Source: Lantana camara (lineage: Eukaryota > Streptophyta > Magnoliopsida > Lamiales > Verbenaceae). Taken from it: 64,000 bases of DNA. The notes under the pieces were generated by a model, which saw only the letters and a program-made list of their open reading frames with translations, did not search any database and was not told the origin of the DNA. Position numbers and translations under genes: made by a program. The stretch is from the NCBI GenBank assembly GCA_037501455.1, contig CM074857.1, positions 102,767,501 through 102,831,500 on the forward strand, in the 5' to 3' direction. Below are positions 11,482-22,505 of this stretch, piece after piece (the first letter of the stretch is position 1; every line of letters starts with the position of its first letter).

Positions 11482-13443
11482 TGTTGGAAAACACGAATCA
11501 GAAAGCAGCGGAATTTAAAATATTTTCCCAACAAAAGGACCTTGAACTCGCAATCGTGTAACCAAATTCGTAAAGATAAAAAACTTACTTTTCTTTTGTT
11601 CTTTCTTGAAGCGTTTCAAGCCACCCAAGAACGCTCTTCTCGCGGCTTGATCCCCTCTCCTTGGTAAAGCTCGAATCTTCAAACTTCTAACTTGAAGTCT
11701 CTAGAGAAAGTCCACCAACTTGATCACAATCTAACTAGTAAGGATGCTAGTTCTCTAGTTAGTGTTTAGGCTTAACCTAGGGTTTAATTTAATCTTGGAG
11801 AAAGAAAGGTGTTCAACACATGAACCAAAAGAATTGTCAATTAGCTCTAAAGGGGAGCATGAGCTCCCCTATATATAGGAAAGGGGAGGGGCGGCCGAAA
11901 TCCTTGTCCTCATAGGCAAGGGTTTTGGTTCCTCTCTCCTATTACTTGATCTTCAAGTAATTTCCAACTTTGACTTTGAATTCTAATTCAAGTCAACTTT
12001 TAAGAGAGCTAAAAATATCCAAACTATTTTTGGATAACTTTATACTTTATTTATTATAAAATAAATAACTTATTTTTATCTAATTAATTAATTCGTAATT
12101 AATTAACTAGATTATTTTCTCCAAAATAAGACTTTCTTTTTAATTCAAAATTAAACCAAAGTCTATTAGATAATTAACACATTTAATTATTTAATACATA
12201 TATATATATATAATATATATATATCCACACGTGTGTGACACGTGTTACAGTGACACGTGTCACTCACGTGAGCCACACGTGTGATTTCACACGGGTGGAA
12301 CCCTCTTGGTCCGATTAACTTGTTTAATCTTTTTCAAGCCTCAACTCATGTAACCAAGTTGTTGTGTGTGACCCTCTAGGTTCTCAATTCAATTAGCAGT
12401 GACCCCAATTAATTAATTCACTAATTAATTAATCAGTCCACAGATTAAACGACCATAGTCTAGCAACAGGTGTTTAACCCCTAGCTGAATTGGAATGTTC
12501 GGATTCGACATAACCTTTAAGTCATTGATTCATGTGAGATACAATCCTCCTACTTACTATCTCTCAACCAAGATCTAGGGCAAGGGAATAATCAGAACCC
12601 TAATAATCCTGTCTTAAAGCTAAGTGCATTTCATATCCATTTGATCTCAATCCAAGAAACACTTTTCTTGATGTCTTGATCTACTGCCTTGGCCAAGGAC
12701 TCCATATGGCATATGAATGACTTACACAATAAGAGATCACCTTGCAAATGCAAGTGTAGGTCCTTTCTTGATTCTCATTCACTTTCATGAATCACTTGTG
12801 CAGCCCCAGCATAAGCCTTGAATCAGTTGTCTAAGGCGACACCCTTTAAAGCTTATACCTAAGACTACAGAGTTAACTCATAAAGTGACAAGGAACCTCA
12901 AGTCTAAGGATCAATTAATCACATCAATGACTCGTGAGATATTTCCTAATCTGGAAGTTTCCATTTCCTGAAATAGAAACTTCCTTTCCCATTTAGGAAT
13001 GTTCTCACACGGGGCACCTCAGTGAACTTACTTATTAAAGTAAGCACCCTCATGTATCACGTACGTATCAACTATACACTTTGCACCTCCATGAAACAAG
13101 GTGGTCCTTCTTAAGGGCGTGATCCCACAAGCAAGCCTTAGAAGAGTCAGGTTAACACTCCCACTGTCTGTAGGACTCATCGGCTTGGAGTATTTTACTA
13201 ATCATGACTTATGTGATATAGGGCTCGTTTCATGAACCATTTCACCTAAATGGTAGAGTCCTAAAGTCATCAGGATTAGGGGAGTTCTCATACATGCACA
13301 GCTAATGTAAACGCATACCAAACAAGAGCATATAAAGAAGTGTTGCCTCAATTCGTTATTTTATTCAAAGATTGTCTGTGATTACAATAAGGAAAAGCAC
13401 AAAGCGGATATACAATCGGCTTTCTAGGGGACTATTCCTAACA
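11482..13443 (-). repeat. Copia-A 5' LTR
   Basis: 1,962 bp, about 99% identical to 3383-5342. On the minus strand it begins TGTTAGGAATAG and ends TTCCAACA. TATA box TATATATA is at 11877-11870. Differences from its partner are mostly single transitions plus a small change in the AT-dinucleotide tract. Confidence 0.95.
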
Positions 13444-13448
13444 GGTCC

Positions 13449-14107
13449 TAATGAGTCCCTCTGATACTTCTTCACTCGCTTTTCATAGGCAGTGGTCAAA
13501 ACAGAGGAGTCGAGCATCGATCTGTTGAAACCGATTGTCCACAAGGCCCTAATCAGCAATGAATGTGCTCGGTATATCTTCTTACAGAAACCCCAGAATT
13601 TGGCCGACATCCAAGCGGCCGCTTGCGACTGGATGCAGCTCGAGGAGCTAGAAAACTCTCAGCGTAGTCCGGTCCATGGCAGGAAAGTTGAACCTAACCG
13701 ACCAATCAAACTAGATTTTTGCCCCAAAAATGATATCCCTGTCTGCCCAATGCCCAGAAAGCACTTTACGCAGCTTACGAGACCGATCGACGAAATTTAT
13801 AACATCATCGATCCCGCACTTCACAAAAAACCAAAGCCGATGAGGAAAACTCCCAAAAATCGAGAAAGCAACAAATTCTGCAACTTCCACCAGTAGAAGG
13901 GACACACCACCTCCGAATGTAATGCGTTACGTGAAGAAATCGAGCGACTCATCAATGGAGGGCACCTTCTCGAATTTGTCAAAAAGATTGACGATAACGT
14001 CCGGAACCGAGACAATCATGATAGGTCGCCACCAAGACAAAGCAAGGCTAAGCAAACGACTGAACGTGATCCCCATAATCGACCCTGCCTTGGTCGAATT
14101 GATATGA
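13449..14107 (+). pseudogene. Gypsy-A gag, 3' part with zinc knuckle (broken)
   Basis: Reading resumes immediately after the Copia-A target duplication with gag-like sequence (VKTEESSIDLLKPIVHKAL, AAACDWMQLEELE). Around 13878 there is a CX2CX4HX4C-type knuckle: CNFHQ, then a TAG stop, then KGHTTSEC. It is followed by LREEIERLINGGHLLEFV, the usual Tat-element sequence after the knuckle. The stop inside the knuckle and a frame change nearby show inactivation. The final part (about 14000-14107) is basic. Confidence 0.8.
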
Positions 14108-14126
14108 TCGCTGGGGGGGCCCTCGG

Positions 14127-14597
14127 GTGGGGACTCTAGGTCAGCCCCGGAGAAAACAAGGCGAGCGGCATCTCAAAGTTTCTATGGCCCCCCGAGAGGT
14201 GATGCACGTCAGACCTAAAGACTCCTGGATCAATGAAGAAGTAGTGTTTAGCGAAAATGATGTAATCGATGTACCGACACATTCGAGCGAGACGCCAAGC
14301 TGTCCTATGGTCATCACGCTCGATGTCGCCAACTTTGCTGTATCACATAGTTTGATCGATAATGGAAGTTCTAGCAACATTATCGTTTACTCGACTCTTG
14401 TTCGCATGAATTTGCATGATAAACTACTCTTAGATCCTATTCGAACTCCTCTTACAGGTTTCGGCGGAGCTGAAGTGTACACGAAAGGTCATGTCCGACT
14501 CGTAACCTCGATGGGCATGCTCCCTCAACGCGCCACACGCGAGATCGAGTACCTTTTCATAGAAATGTCATCCGCCTATATCTCAACCTACCATTAG
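14127..14597 (+). pseudogene. Gypsy-A aspartic protease region
   Basis: An open frame of 156 codons carries a retropepsin-like segment: SLIDNGSSSNIIVYSTL corresponds to the protease loop in which most elements have D-T/S-G, here DNG. The upstream SCPMVITLDVANFAVSHS and the downstream LTGFGGAEVYTKG fit the Tat protease fold. The enzyme would cleave the Gag-Pol precursor. The frame ends at a TAG where the family normally continues, so the protease flank is truncated. Codons 14598-14950 read on in a neighbouring open stretch, charged and low-complexity, leading to RT. Confidence 0.75.
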
Positions 14598-14949
14598 ATG
14601 GTAAAATTACCCACCCCTGCTGGGGTCGGAGAATTGCGGCGCAACATCCCAACAGCGTGGACCTGTTACTCGATATCACTGGGAAAACCCAAACCACCCA
14701 CCGGAAAGCAAGTCCTAAGCACAATCAACGATCCGATGATCGAAGATGACTTCGCAGATCCTGATATTGTCAACCCCGAGAACTCAAAGAAAATGAGCTC
14801 CTCTCACGCCGCGAAAAGAAAGAAACAGGAAGACAAAAAGCTCGAGTCCGCAGAAGAACTCGAAGAAATTCAGTTGATCCCTAGACAAACCGAAAAGATC
14901 ACCCACATAGGAGCCGGTCGGAAGGGCAAAGAACAGTGCATGCTCATAT
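14598..14949 (+). pseudogene. Gypsy-A protease-RT linker
   Basis: An open stretch of 117 codons after the protease stop. It contains RRNIPTAWTCYSISLGKPKP and a lysine/glutamate-rich segment (AAKRKKQEDKKLESAEELEE) typical of the spacer in front of RT in Tat elements. No separate function is suggested. Confidence 0.6.
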
Positions 14950-16290
14950 AATTCCTCCGAGATAACCTCGATGTATTAGCATGGAGTGCTTCCGACCTCG
15001 TGGGAGTCAATAGGAAAGTGATCGAACATGACTTAAACGTCGACCCATCTTACAGGCCGATCAAGCAAAAACTTCGCCCTCACAACGCCTCTCGAAACGC
15101 CATCATTGAGACGGAAGTAAACAAGCTTCTCGACGCCAAATACATAATGTCGATCCAATATATCGAGTGGTTAAGCAATGTCGTTCTCGTGTCAAAGCCC
15201 GGTGGAAAATGACGCATGTGTAACGATTTCACCGACTTGAACAAAGCATACCCGATGGACCCATACCTGCTGTCCCGGATCGATCAACTCGTCGACTCCA
15301 CTGCAGGATGTGAACGACTGAGCATGATGGACGTTTTTCAGGGTTACTATCAAATCTTTATGGCCATCGAAGACCAACTAAAAACAGCGTTTGTAGTTTT
15401 CAATGGGATCTACTGCTTCAAAGTAATGCCCTTCGGGCTTAAAAATGCAGGAGCTACTTATCAAAGAATGATGAACAAAGTATTTGAGCCCAAAATCGAT
15501 CGCACGATCGAGGTATACGTCGATGACATGCTCGTCAAGAGTGAGAGAGCCGTCGACCATCACGATCATCTGAAACGAGCTTTCAGCCTTCTCGGAAAAT
15601 ACAACCTGAAGCTCAATCCCGCGAAATGCACGTTCGGTGTCGATGGGGGAAAGTTTCTTGGTTATATGGTGAGCCAGAGAGGAATCAAGGCAAACCCAGC
15701 AAAGATACAAGCCATACAGCTTTTTTCGAACCCCAACTCGATCCGAGATGTACAGCGTTTAGTTGGTCAGATCATCTCCTTGAACCGATTCATTTCACGA
15801 TCGTCAAAGAAGAACCTGTCCTTCTTCAAAATCCTCCGCAACATCAAAGATTTCGAATGGACTCCGGAGTGCGACCGGGGCCTCGAAGACCTGAAGAGAT
15901 ACCTGACATCACCACCTCTGTTAGCAAAACCGATCGACGGAGAGACCTTATGCCTATACCTAGCTGTTTCAACCGAAATAATCAGCTCGGTGCTTGTCAC
16001 GGTACGGGATCGAAAGTGCCTCCCCGTATACTACATTAGCAAGATTCTTCACGTCCCAGAAGTTTGATACCTTGAGATCGAAAAGTTCACCCTAGCTGTA
16101 GTCTACACCTCCCGAAAACTTCGATTATACTTCCAGGTACATCCTATCGTAGTTCTGACCGATCAACCCCTCAAGACAGTCATGGAACAGCCTGAAGTTT
16201 CAGGAAGACTCACCAAGTGGCGATTGAACTCAGATAATTTAAAGTTTCTTATCGCCCTCGCATATCATATCAAGCACAAATCCTGGCTGA
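14950..16290 (+). pseudogene. Gypsy-A reverse transcriptase and RNase H (several stops)
   Basis: RT begins near DNLDVLAWSASDL and NVDPSYRPIKQKLRP, and includes FTDLNKAYPMDPY, MDVFQGYYQI, MPFGLKNAGATYQR and the catalytic VYVDDMLVKS at about 15515-15545. RNase H sequence follows (WTPECDRGLEDLKRYL, EIEKFTLAVVYTSRKLR). In-frame TGA stops at 15210-15212, after KPGGK where tryptophan is expected, and at 16065-16067, before YLEIEK, interrupt the frame; another stop lies near 16299. Substitutions of TGG and CGA codons fit cytosine deamination. The RT would copy element RNA in cytoplasmic particles if intact. Confidence 0.88.
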
Positions 16291-16329
16291 CTTCTTGATT
16301 GAGAAAAACTTTCCTCCGGTGTCGGCTCA

Positions 16330-16740
16330 AGATGAGATCATCTAGACACTTGCGATCGATGGCTCTTCGACTTCTTCAGGAGGGGGGGAAGCCGACATAT
16401 CCCTTTCGAATGCCAGCGGGCAAGAGATCGAATACGCCATCGCACTCGAATATCCTACAACGAACAATGAGGCAGAGTACGAAGTCCTTTTAGCAGGATT
16501 GAAAATTACAAAAATACAGAACATCAGGAAGGTCACTGTCATAACCGACTCTCAACTGGTCGCTGGGGAATACGAAGCTCGAGAAGAGTCGATGATCAAA
16601 TATCTCGCTCTAGCAAAGAAGGCCATATCGGATTTCGAAGAACTCAAGCTCTGTCAGGTTCCTCGAGAAAAAAATCTTCGAGTGGACACCCTCTCTAAAT
16701 TTGCTAGTGGGTCTCTTGGTACAAAGGATCGATCCATAAC
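16330..16740 (+). pseudogene. Gypsy-A second (archaeal-type) RNase H
   Basis: LAIDGSSTSSGGGEADI, then TTNNEAEYEVLLAGLK and VITDSQLVAGEYEARE, give the Asp, Glu and Asp of a second RNase H, followed by VPREKNLRVDTLSKFASGS. Having this domain after the ordinary RNase H is a hallmark of the Tat lineage of Ty3/gypsy elements. The reading frame changes near its start (about 16410), so it is broken. Confidence 0.8.
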
Positions 16741-16859
16741 GTTTATAACATCCTCTGCAAGTTCCATCGACCCAGCCATCAAGGGTTTCAACTCTATTGA
16801 GGCCACCGAGCCTTGTTGGCTCGATGGGTTGGTCTTATATCTCCAAGACGGTACCCTAC

Positions 16860-18053
16860 CGAAAGATCCGCTCGAAGCGAAAAGACTCAAACACCGCGCT
16901 CTAAGCTACTCACTCGATCAAGATGGTCGGTTATACAAACGTTCTTTTCTCAGTCCCACTAAACGATGTCGATGCCTTCGATCGTCCCAGGGCCATGAAG
17001 TGCTGGCTGAAATCCATGAAGGAACATGCGGAAACCACGCGCCGGGGGTCGATCACTCGTGATGAAAACGTCTCGATAGGATTTTTCTGGCCCACCCTAC
17101 GGAAGAATACCCTCGGATTTGTAAAAAGATGCGATCGATGTCAGAAGCATGCCAACTTAATCTACCCACACCCTGCAAAAATGATCCCCATCGAGTCATC
17201 CTGGCCATTTGAGCAATGGGGAATCGACATCATAGGACCCTTCCCGATCGCAACTCAACAATAACAATTCGTTATTCTCGCCATTGATTACTTCTCTAAA
17301 TGGGTCGAAGCCCTCGCGGTTCCTCGGATCACCTTTCATGTCCTTCAAGATTTTCTATGGAAGCATATCATTACCAGATTTGGGATTCCTCAAGTCATAG
17401 TATGCGACAATGGCCCTCAGTTTCGAAGTTCAAGATTCAGGGCATACTGCTCAGACTTCAAGATCAGTCAGAGATTTACATCGGTCGGGCATCCCCAGGC
17501 CAACAGACAGGTCGAGGTCACCAATCGCACTATCATACAGAACTTATGCACACGGCTCGAAGCAAAGAAGGAACGCTGGGTCGATGAGCTAGAAGGCATC
17601 CTGTAGGCCTACCGAACCACTCCAAGGATTCCAACTGGGCAAACACCTTTTGTAATGGTGTATGGCTCGAAGGCTATGATACCAGCCGAGATCCTTCATC
17701 AATCCCCTCAAGTGGCCCAATTCCAGTGGGAAAAGAACAATGAGCTAAGAGCTTTCAACCTCGATATAATAGACAAAACCAGAGAAAAAGGGAATCAACA
17801 GATGCGGCAATATCGAGCTACCACCGCTCAAGCATACAAAAAAAACCTCCGTCCTCTCCAATTTCAAGTCGGAGATTTAGTACTCAAAAAGGTTGAAGTT
17901 ACTAAGCACGTGGGCAAGCTCGATGCTAACTGGGAAGGTCCCTACCGTATCATCGAGATAGGCAAAAACCGAGCGTATCATCTTAAAGACCTCGACGGGA
18001 AGGCCTTGCCTCGATCCTGGAATGCTCACAACTTGCAAAAATACTACTTGTAA
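16860..18053 (+). pseudogene. Gypsy-A integrase (stops and frameshifts)
   Basis: The H2C2 zinc region is split over two frames (EIHEGTCGNH ... KRCDRCQKHANL). The core shows GIDIIGPF, VIVCDNGPQF and the glutamate in QVEVTNRT, that is, all three acidic residues. The C-terminal part (17655-18053) is intact: YGSKAMIPAEI, FQVGDLVLKKVE, NWEGPYRIIEIG, WNAHNLQKYYL. A TAA lies near 17262 and a TAG at 17604-17606 replaces the tryptophan of the L-W-A-Y-R-T motif; Gypsy-C has the same TAG. Integrase would insert element cDNA into the genome. Position upstream of the 3' noncoding region is as in other Tat elements. Confidence 0.88.
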
Positions 18054-18456
18054 GAGTGTTGAATGTAAATCTTTTGATCAATGAATAAACAAGTATTTCC
18101 TTTCAATACAAATGTCTTGTTCGATTATATACTTGAATGTTTTACTTTATGACGCTCGTATCCATTAAAATATCATGCAATTGAAAGATTAGAGATCTTA
18201 CTCGACATCGACTCGATCGCATACATCGAATTAACACAAGAGCATTTAGCCGTAATTGGCAAAGGAAGATTCAAATTTAAACTTCATTGATTCGAGAAAC
18301 TAAAAGATTACATAATGCAGGCTCAAGACAAAAGTGTGTCGATTACATTATTCTCGATCACACACTTAACTAAAGTTTGGATTTTTCCAATGAGAGCAAC
18401 AAACACTCGGATTCCTACCTATTTACAATGAATCCCTAGTCGACAACTAAATGAGC
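18054..18456. other. Spacer between Gypsy-A integrase and opposite-strand gene
   Basis: About 400 bp without a gene. It probably contains the 3' ends of both convergent transcription units; AATGAATAAAC at about 18080 is a plausible poly(A) signal region for the plus strand. Confidence 0.5.
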
Positions 18457-18918
18457 TCACCCTAACAGTCGAGTTCTTAAAAACGTACAAAGGCTCGACC
18501 CCAAGAGTCGAAACCCTGGAAAAATGGATCTCCATTCAGCTAAAATTCTCGAGCACAAAGATAGGGCTGGTACGTTCTCTCTGGCTCCGTTTCTGGTCAG
18601 AACATCTCTGGTCCCCTCCTCAATTGGCACTAACGCGATTTCACCAAAATACTCGAGGCAGATATCCTTTGGCTCGAAAGAGGCGTCCAGATCGAGATCC
18701 ATCATTGTCAAATTATCTGGCTCCCCCGCGAATCTAGATCGAGCCAGATTAACGGGTAACCCAAATTCATCTTGTGACCAATCAGGCTCGGGAGAAGGAG
18801 GTCAAGTTACAGACTCAACAGGGCGTGGATCATCTTGGTACAGGCCGACCTTCTCTTGATCATAATCCATCGGAAGGTACTTGGCCGCCTGCACTTGGGC
18901 TAGACACAAATTAAAGCC

Positions 18919-21253
18919 CTATTCGAGATCTTTGAAGCTCGTGATCGACACGGCCTTGGCGTAGGCTTTTGAGTTCATAAATCGGTACATTTCTCGTCTT
19001 TCCAGGTCGAAAACAGATTCTTCGAGGCCTCGCTTGCACCTACTTATGGCCAAGGCCGCTCCTTTCCTTTCTCCCTCGACCAGACCGCGGTTCTTGGCAT
19101 CAAGCTCTTCCTGCACCGCCCTAGCAACTCGAGAAGGTTTTTATCGAGCTCGCTTTTGGATCGCCTCGAGAAGGTTTTTATCGAGCTTCTCCTTGTCTTT
19201 GTTGGCCTCTGCTAACTTCTTGTCTTTCTCCTCCAGCTTGATCCTCATCCGCTCGACCTGCTGCTCGCCCCCCTTCTCATTTGGCGGTAGACCCAACTCC
19301 TTCGGGCCACGTGGAAGAAGTCTTGACCCACCTGAGATAGACAGTTCGATCATTAAAATTCGAGCAGCAACTTAATGTAAATACAAGAATAAATTGAACA
19401 GTATCTTGCTAGAGTACACTTATAGCAAAATACTTCTGAACCCAGGACGCCTCGATCTCATCGTCCGCGAACGCCCACCGCTCCCTGTGGTCGACCTCAG
19501 TTTGGATCGAGTTATATAAAGCTCCGATCGCAGTGTAATCTTTAGGGGTCATGCCAATTCGTCGGGGCTCACCCTGATCATTCAAGCTCTGAATGCCGCT
19601 CGAAAAATGGGGCTCTTGGACACTAGAATAGTCGAAGAAAAGTCGCTTGTCTTCTTCGTTAGCTTTCCATGAGATGGCGGTTGCCGGCCGAGTGCCTGGC
19701 AGAGGCCTTTGGACCCTGGCCAAGACGCTGGCGACGTTCCGGGGCACGATTGCCCCACGACCTTGACTCGGGGGGGTTGGAGAACTTGCCGACCTAGACT
19801 TCGACGACGGGCCCAATCGATGGAGGCATCGAAAGCATAGGGGTCTTTTCTCGACCCTTTCTCCTTTGCTTGTCTGCTTCGGCCGCAGACTTCGAAGAAT
19901 GGCGGTGTGTTTTTTGTTTCTTAGACTGGGGGGCTTTCACATCTTCAACCCCAATCGGAGCTTTCCCCCGCTTCCCAGGAGCATTAGCTGTCCTCATCTC
20001 GAGGACCTTTGGTAACGCCTCGACCGTGGCGTTCTGTGCTGTAGTGATCTCAGCCTCGGTCGAAGGGGGTAACTTTTTCTTCTCAGGCGCCTTCTTCAAG
20101 TCAGCCATTTCCTTCCTCCGAGCGGCAAGTGAGGCAGACATGATGTATTTTTCTGCAAAAGGAATTGAATCGATCAAACACTTGGCTAAAAATAAAACAA
20201 ACACACGCAAACAGGAAACAAACAGAAATCCTGCTTTGAAGGATTCACTCAATATACCAGGGTCGAAGTACTTGCGGACCCCTGGCGCCATTCCCAACTC
20301 GACTAACATCTGGGGATCGATCATGTTTTTCGACTCCAAACTCCCTAGATCTCTCAAAGTGGCCATCAAAGTGTTTGGCTAACCTGGATTCCCTCTCGGA
20401 AGGTCAGCTCGAGGAACCCAACTCCAGCCCGGATACTTCAAACCCGGCCACCCCTTTCCACACTCGATGAAAATGAATCTTTGTTTCCACCCCATGCGAT
20501 TCGAGCTAGTTGGCGACTTTATCACTCGATAATTGCTCTTCGATTGGAGCTGGATGTATCCCGGACCCGGCGCCGAGGTCTCGATCGTTAAGTAGGCTTG
20601 GAAAATTTCTGAGAGGTAAAAAATGTTGGTCCTCATTCCTAAGCACCTCAACAGAGCTCTCAACCCATTCACCATCGCGTACGAGTTGGGCATCAATTGA
20701 AGTGGGCTAATCCTCAGAGTGTTGAAAAACTCGAGTAACTCCTCGAAAATGGGCACTCGAAACCCGTTCTCGACCGTTTTGTAATTGACCACGATTCAGT
20801 TCTTAGGTGGGTTTGTCATACTATCTCCTGGCTTGGGCTTTATGACTCGATAGCCCCCAAAATCTGGCGCTCCGCCAAACAACCAACCCTGGATCTCCCT
20901 AAATTTCTCCCCGGATATCTCCGGTGTAATGGGTCGGAGATCCTTCACCAGTCGACCTTTCGGCTCGACATTCTCTACCTCCTCTTCTTCCTTTTCTCCC
21001 CGACCCGAGGTCGAAGTATCCTCCCCAGCAGCTCGGGGCACGACAACCTCTTCCAATTCCGTCTCAAGTGGCAGGTCGGATACCCCTACTAGGTCAACAT
21101 CCTCATCCCTCTCCTGAGGATTTATCGATCTTGTCTCTAGGAGACCCCGAAATCCGACAAGTCTGAGCTCGAGTCGGAGTTGGAGCTCAACCCTACACTT
21201 ACGGTTCCCACGTCCATCCCCACACGCTCGGTCTCACCTCGATTTGTTGACAT
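18919..21253 (-). pseudogene. Gypsy-A opposite-strand gene (antisense additional ORF)
   Basis: Read on the minus strand, this gene starts near 21253 (MSTNRGETERVG). It runs through an acidic Glu-rich stretch (GEKEEEEVENVEPKG), then a globular region at about 20800-20380 containing VPIFEELLEFFNTLRISPLQ and NSYAMVNGLRALLRCLGM. That region resembles the 'putative gypsy type transposon' family found in plant repeats. An intron is likely at 20257-20153 (GTATATT to TTTTGCAG). A basic cluster (KKQKTHRHSSKS, KQRRKGREK) follows, then GIQSLNDQG..MTPKDYTAIGAL, and a charged coiled coil (LEEKDKKLAEANKDKEKLD; the last segment ends near 18919). Several stops and frameshifts make it a pseudogene. Gypsy-C has a relative on its own opposite strand. 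Function unknown; weak homologous sequence may extend to 18457. Confidence 0.78.
20153..20257 (-). other. Predicted intron in the Gypsy-A opposite-strand gene
   Basis: On the minus strand the donor is CCTG|GTATAT and the acceptor CTTTTGCAG|AAAAATAC. The 105-nt segment is AT-rich and its translation (SFKAGFLFVSCLRVFVLFL) is unlike the hydrophilic flanks, which supports removal by splicing. The acceptor is preceded by a T-rich tract. Confidence 0.6.
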
Positions 21254-21372
21254 CCTACAATTTAACAAGAAAGGGCTAAAGTTTTCACTTTTGAAAGATC
21301 GGATTCGAACAAATCGAGAGAGAGAGAGCCTTCGAAGAGGGAAGTGGTAAACCTCTCCTTCGAAGCAGTCGA

Positions 21373-21732
21373 GAAGAATAAAACAAAGAGAAGAAAACTG
21401 AATCGAGTAAGAAGTTGAAATAGGACCTTTGGGTATTCGAAAACTCAAAATTCACTTCCTCTGGAATGAACGGTCGAAAATCGATGTAGTAAGACACTAG
21501 AATGACCTTGAACAACTCGGAGCTTTTCTTCAGAAATCTTTCGCAAAGTATCAAGAAGAATAAAACAAAGAGAAGAAAACTGAATCGAGTAAGAAGTTGA
21601 AATAGGACCTTTGGGTATTCGAAAACTCGAAATTCACTTCCTCTGGAATGAACGGTCGAAAATCGATGTAGTAAGACACTAGAATGACCTTGAACAACTC
21701 AAAGCTTTTCTTCAGAAATCTTTCGCAAAGTA
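21373..21732. repeat. 182-bp direct tandem duplication
   Basis: 21373-21554 is repeated at 21555-21732 with only a few differences, for example CTCGGAGC against CTCAAAGC. It lies in the 5' region of the opposite-strand gene of Gypsy-A, between its TATA box and start codon. The open frames across it merely read the repeat twice. Confidence 0.92.
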
Positions 21733-21755
21733 ACAAATGAATTTATAGAGGGAAC

Positions 21756-21763
21756 TATTTATA
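21756..21763 (-). promoter_or_regulatory. TATA box for the Gypsy-A opposite-strand gene
   Basis: On the minus strand TATAAATA in the context CTTATAAATAGTTCC. It lies between the 3' LTR and the opposite-strand gene and points into that gene. Gypsy-C has TATAAATA in the matching place (54767-54774). Confidence 0.6.
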
Positions 21764-21870
21764 AGAGTGAATTTGACGAGATTCGAGAAGGTGACACGTC
21801 GCCATGATTACGGCGGGTCCCACCCTCGGGAATTGAAACGCCACTGCCACGTCAGCCCTAGTAGATGACG

Positions 21871-21884
21871 TTTTGGGGGGCTTA
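21871..21884 (+). other. Gypsy-A polypurine tract
   Basis: TTTTGGGGGGCTTA lies directly before the 3' LTR start at 21885, the standard place for the plus-strand primer. Confidence 0.75.
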
Positions 21885-22464
21885 TGACGTGGCTCGTACC
21901 CGCAGTTCTGCAGGACCAATCATCACATGCCACCTGTTCGGTCGAAGGTTGCTCTTCGATCCTCTGGTCGAACTTTCAATTACTGCCTCTAATTTTATTG
22001 CCTTGGTCCTCGACCTAGCAACGGTCTCTCCGACCAGTTCGCTCGGCTCAAACCCCTCAACCCGTCCCGGGCCAGTCCACTATCCTATTCTCGGTTGAGT
22101 GGCCGACCATGCATTAAATGCAAGGCGATAGTGGGGTACTTGTCAGCTCCTGGCGGTGACGCGTCGAAGCGGTGCACTCTCTCTCTTCACCCTATATAAA
22201 GGGTCCGCATTTATTACAACAGTAAGTATTCTCACCTACCTCTTTTACCGCTCAATCATTCGACTCATATCACCCGAATCTGACTTGAGCGTCAGAGTGT
22301 CAACCCGGGTATCACACCCTCCTTCCCCGAGTTGGCCTCTAGCTTACGTTTCCTTCGATCCCCACAGATTCCGAGTGGTCAGGCAGCGGTTTCTAGCTCA
22401 ACAAAAAGAGTGATCGAATGCTCGATTTCCCGGTCGAACAACAAGCGGAGATTTAGCTCGATCA
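21885..22464 (+). repeat. Gypsy-A 3' LTR
   Basis: 580 bp aligning throughout with 1898-2476. TATA box TATATAAA at 22193-22200. It is followed by ATATG (22465-22469), the partner of ATACG before the 5' LTR. Confidence 0.9.
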
Positions 22465-22505
22465 ATATGGATATAGATTTTTTTCAAAAATTTAGATAAA
22501 AAACA

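Larger units (their letters stand above)
3383..13443 (-). mobile_element. Copia-A: complete Ty1/copia retrotransposon
   Basis: Both LTRs run from TGTTGGAAAAC to CCTAACA as read on the plus strand. The element is flanked by perfect GGTCC duplications (3378-3382 and 13444-13448). On the minus strand the order is 5' LTR (13443-11482), primer-binding site, 2.2-kb leader, gag-protease-integrase-RT-RNase H in one frame, polypurine tract, 3' LTR (5342-3383). The domain order, integrase before RT, defines Ty1/copia. About 18 differences are visible between the nearly 2-kb LTRs, roughly 99% identity, so the insertion is recent. Two in-frame stops make the polyprotein non-functional as it stands. A solo LTR of the same family is at 28502-30417. 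Confidence 0.95.
1898..22464 (+). mobile_element. Gypsy-A: Ty3/gypsy (Tat-type) LTR retrotransposon, nested and decayed
   Basis: LTRs at 1898-2476 and 21885-22464 begin TGACGTGG and end GATCA. The flanking five bases are ATACG (1893-1897) and ATATG (22465-22469), a target duplication with one transition. Order on the plus strand: gag, protease, reverse transcriptase, RNase H, a second archaeal-type RNase H, integrase, then a minus-strand gene, polypurine tract and 3' LTR. The second RNase H and the opposite-strand gene point to the Tat lineage. Without the 10,061-bp Copia-A insert and its duplicated 5 bp the element is about 10.5 kb. LTRs differ at about 8% of positions by eye, so this is older than Copia-A and Gypsy-B. 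Pol has many stops and frameshifts. Confidence 0.9.

Noticed and set aside
15378..15710. 110-codon minus-strand frame opposite Gypsy-A RT
   Set aside because: Shadow of the RT frame.
21285..21736. Two near-identical small proteins of 61 and 89 residues on the minus strand
   Set aside because: They are two readings of the 182-bp tandem duplication in an untranslated leader; no family resemblance.
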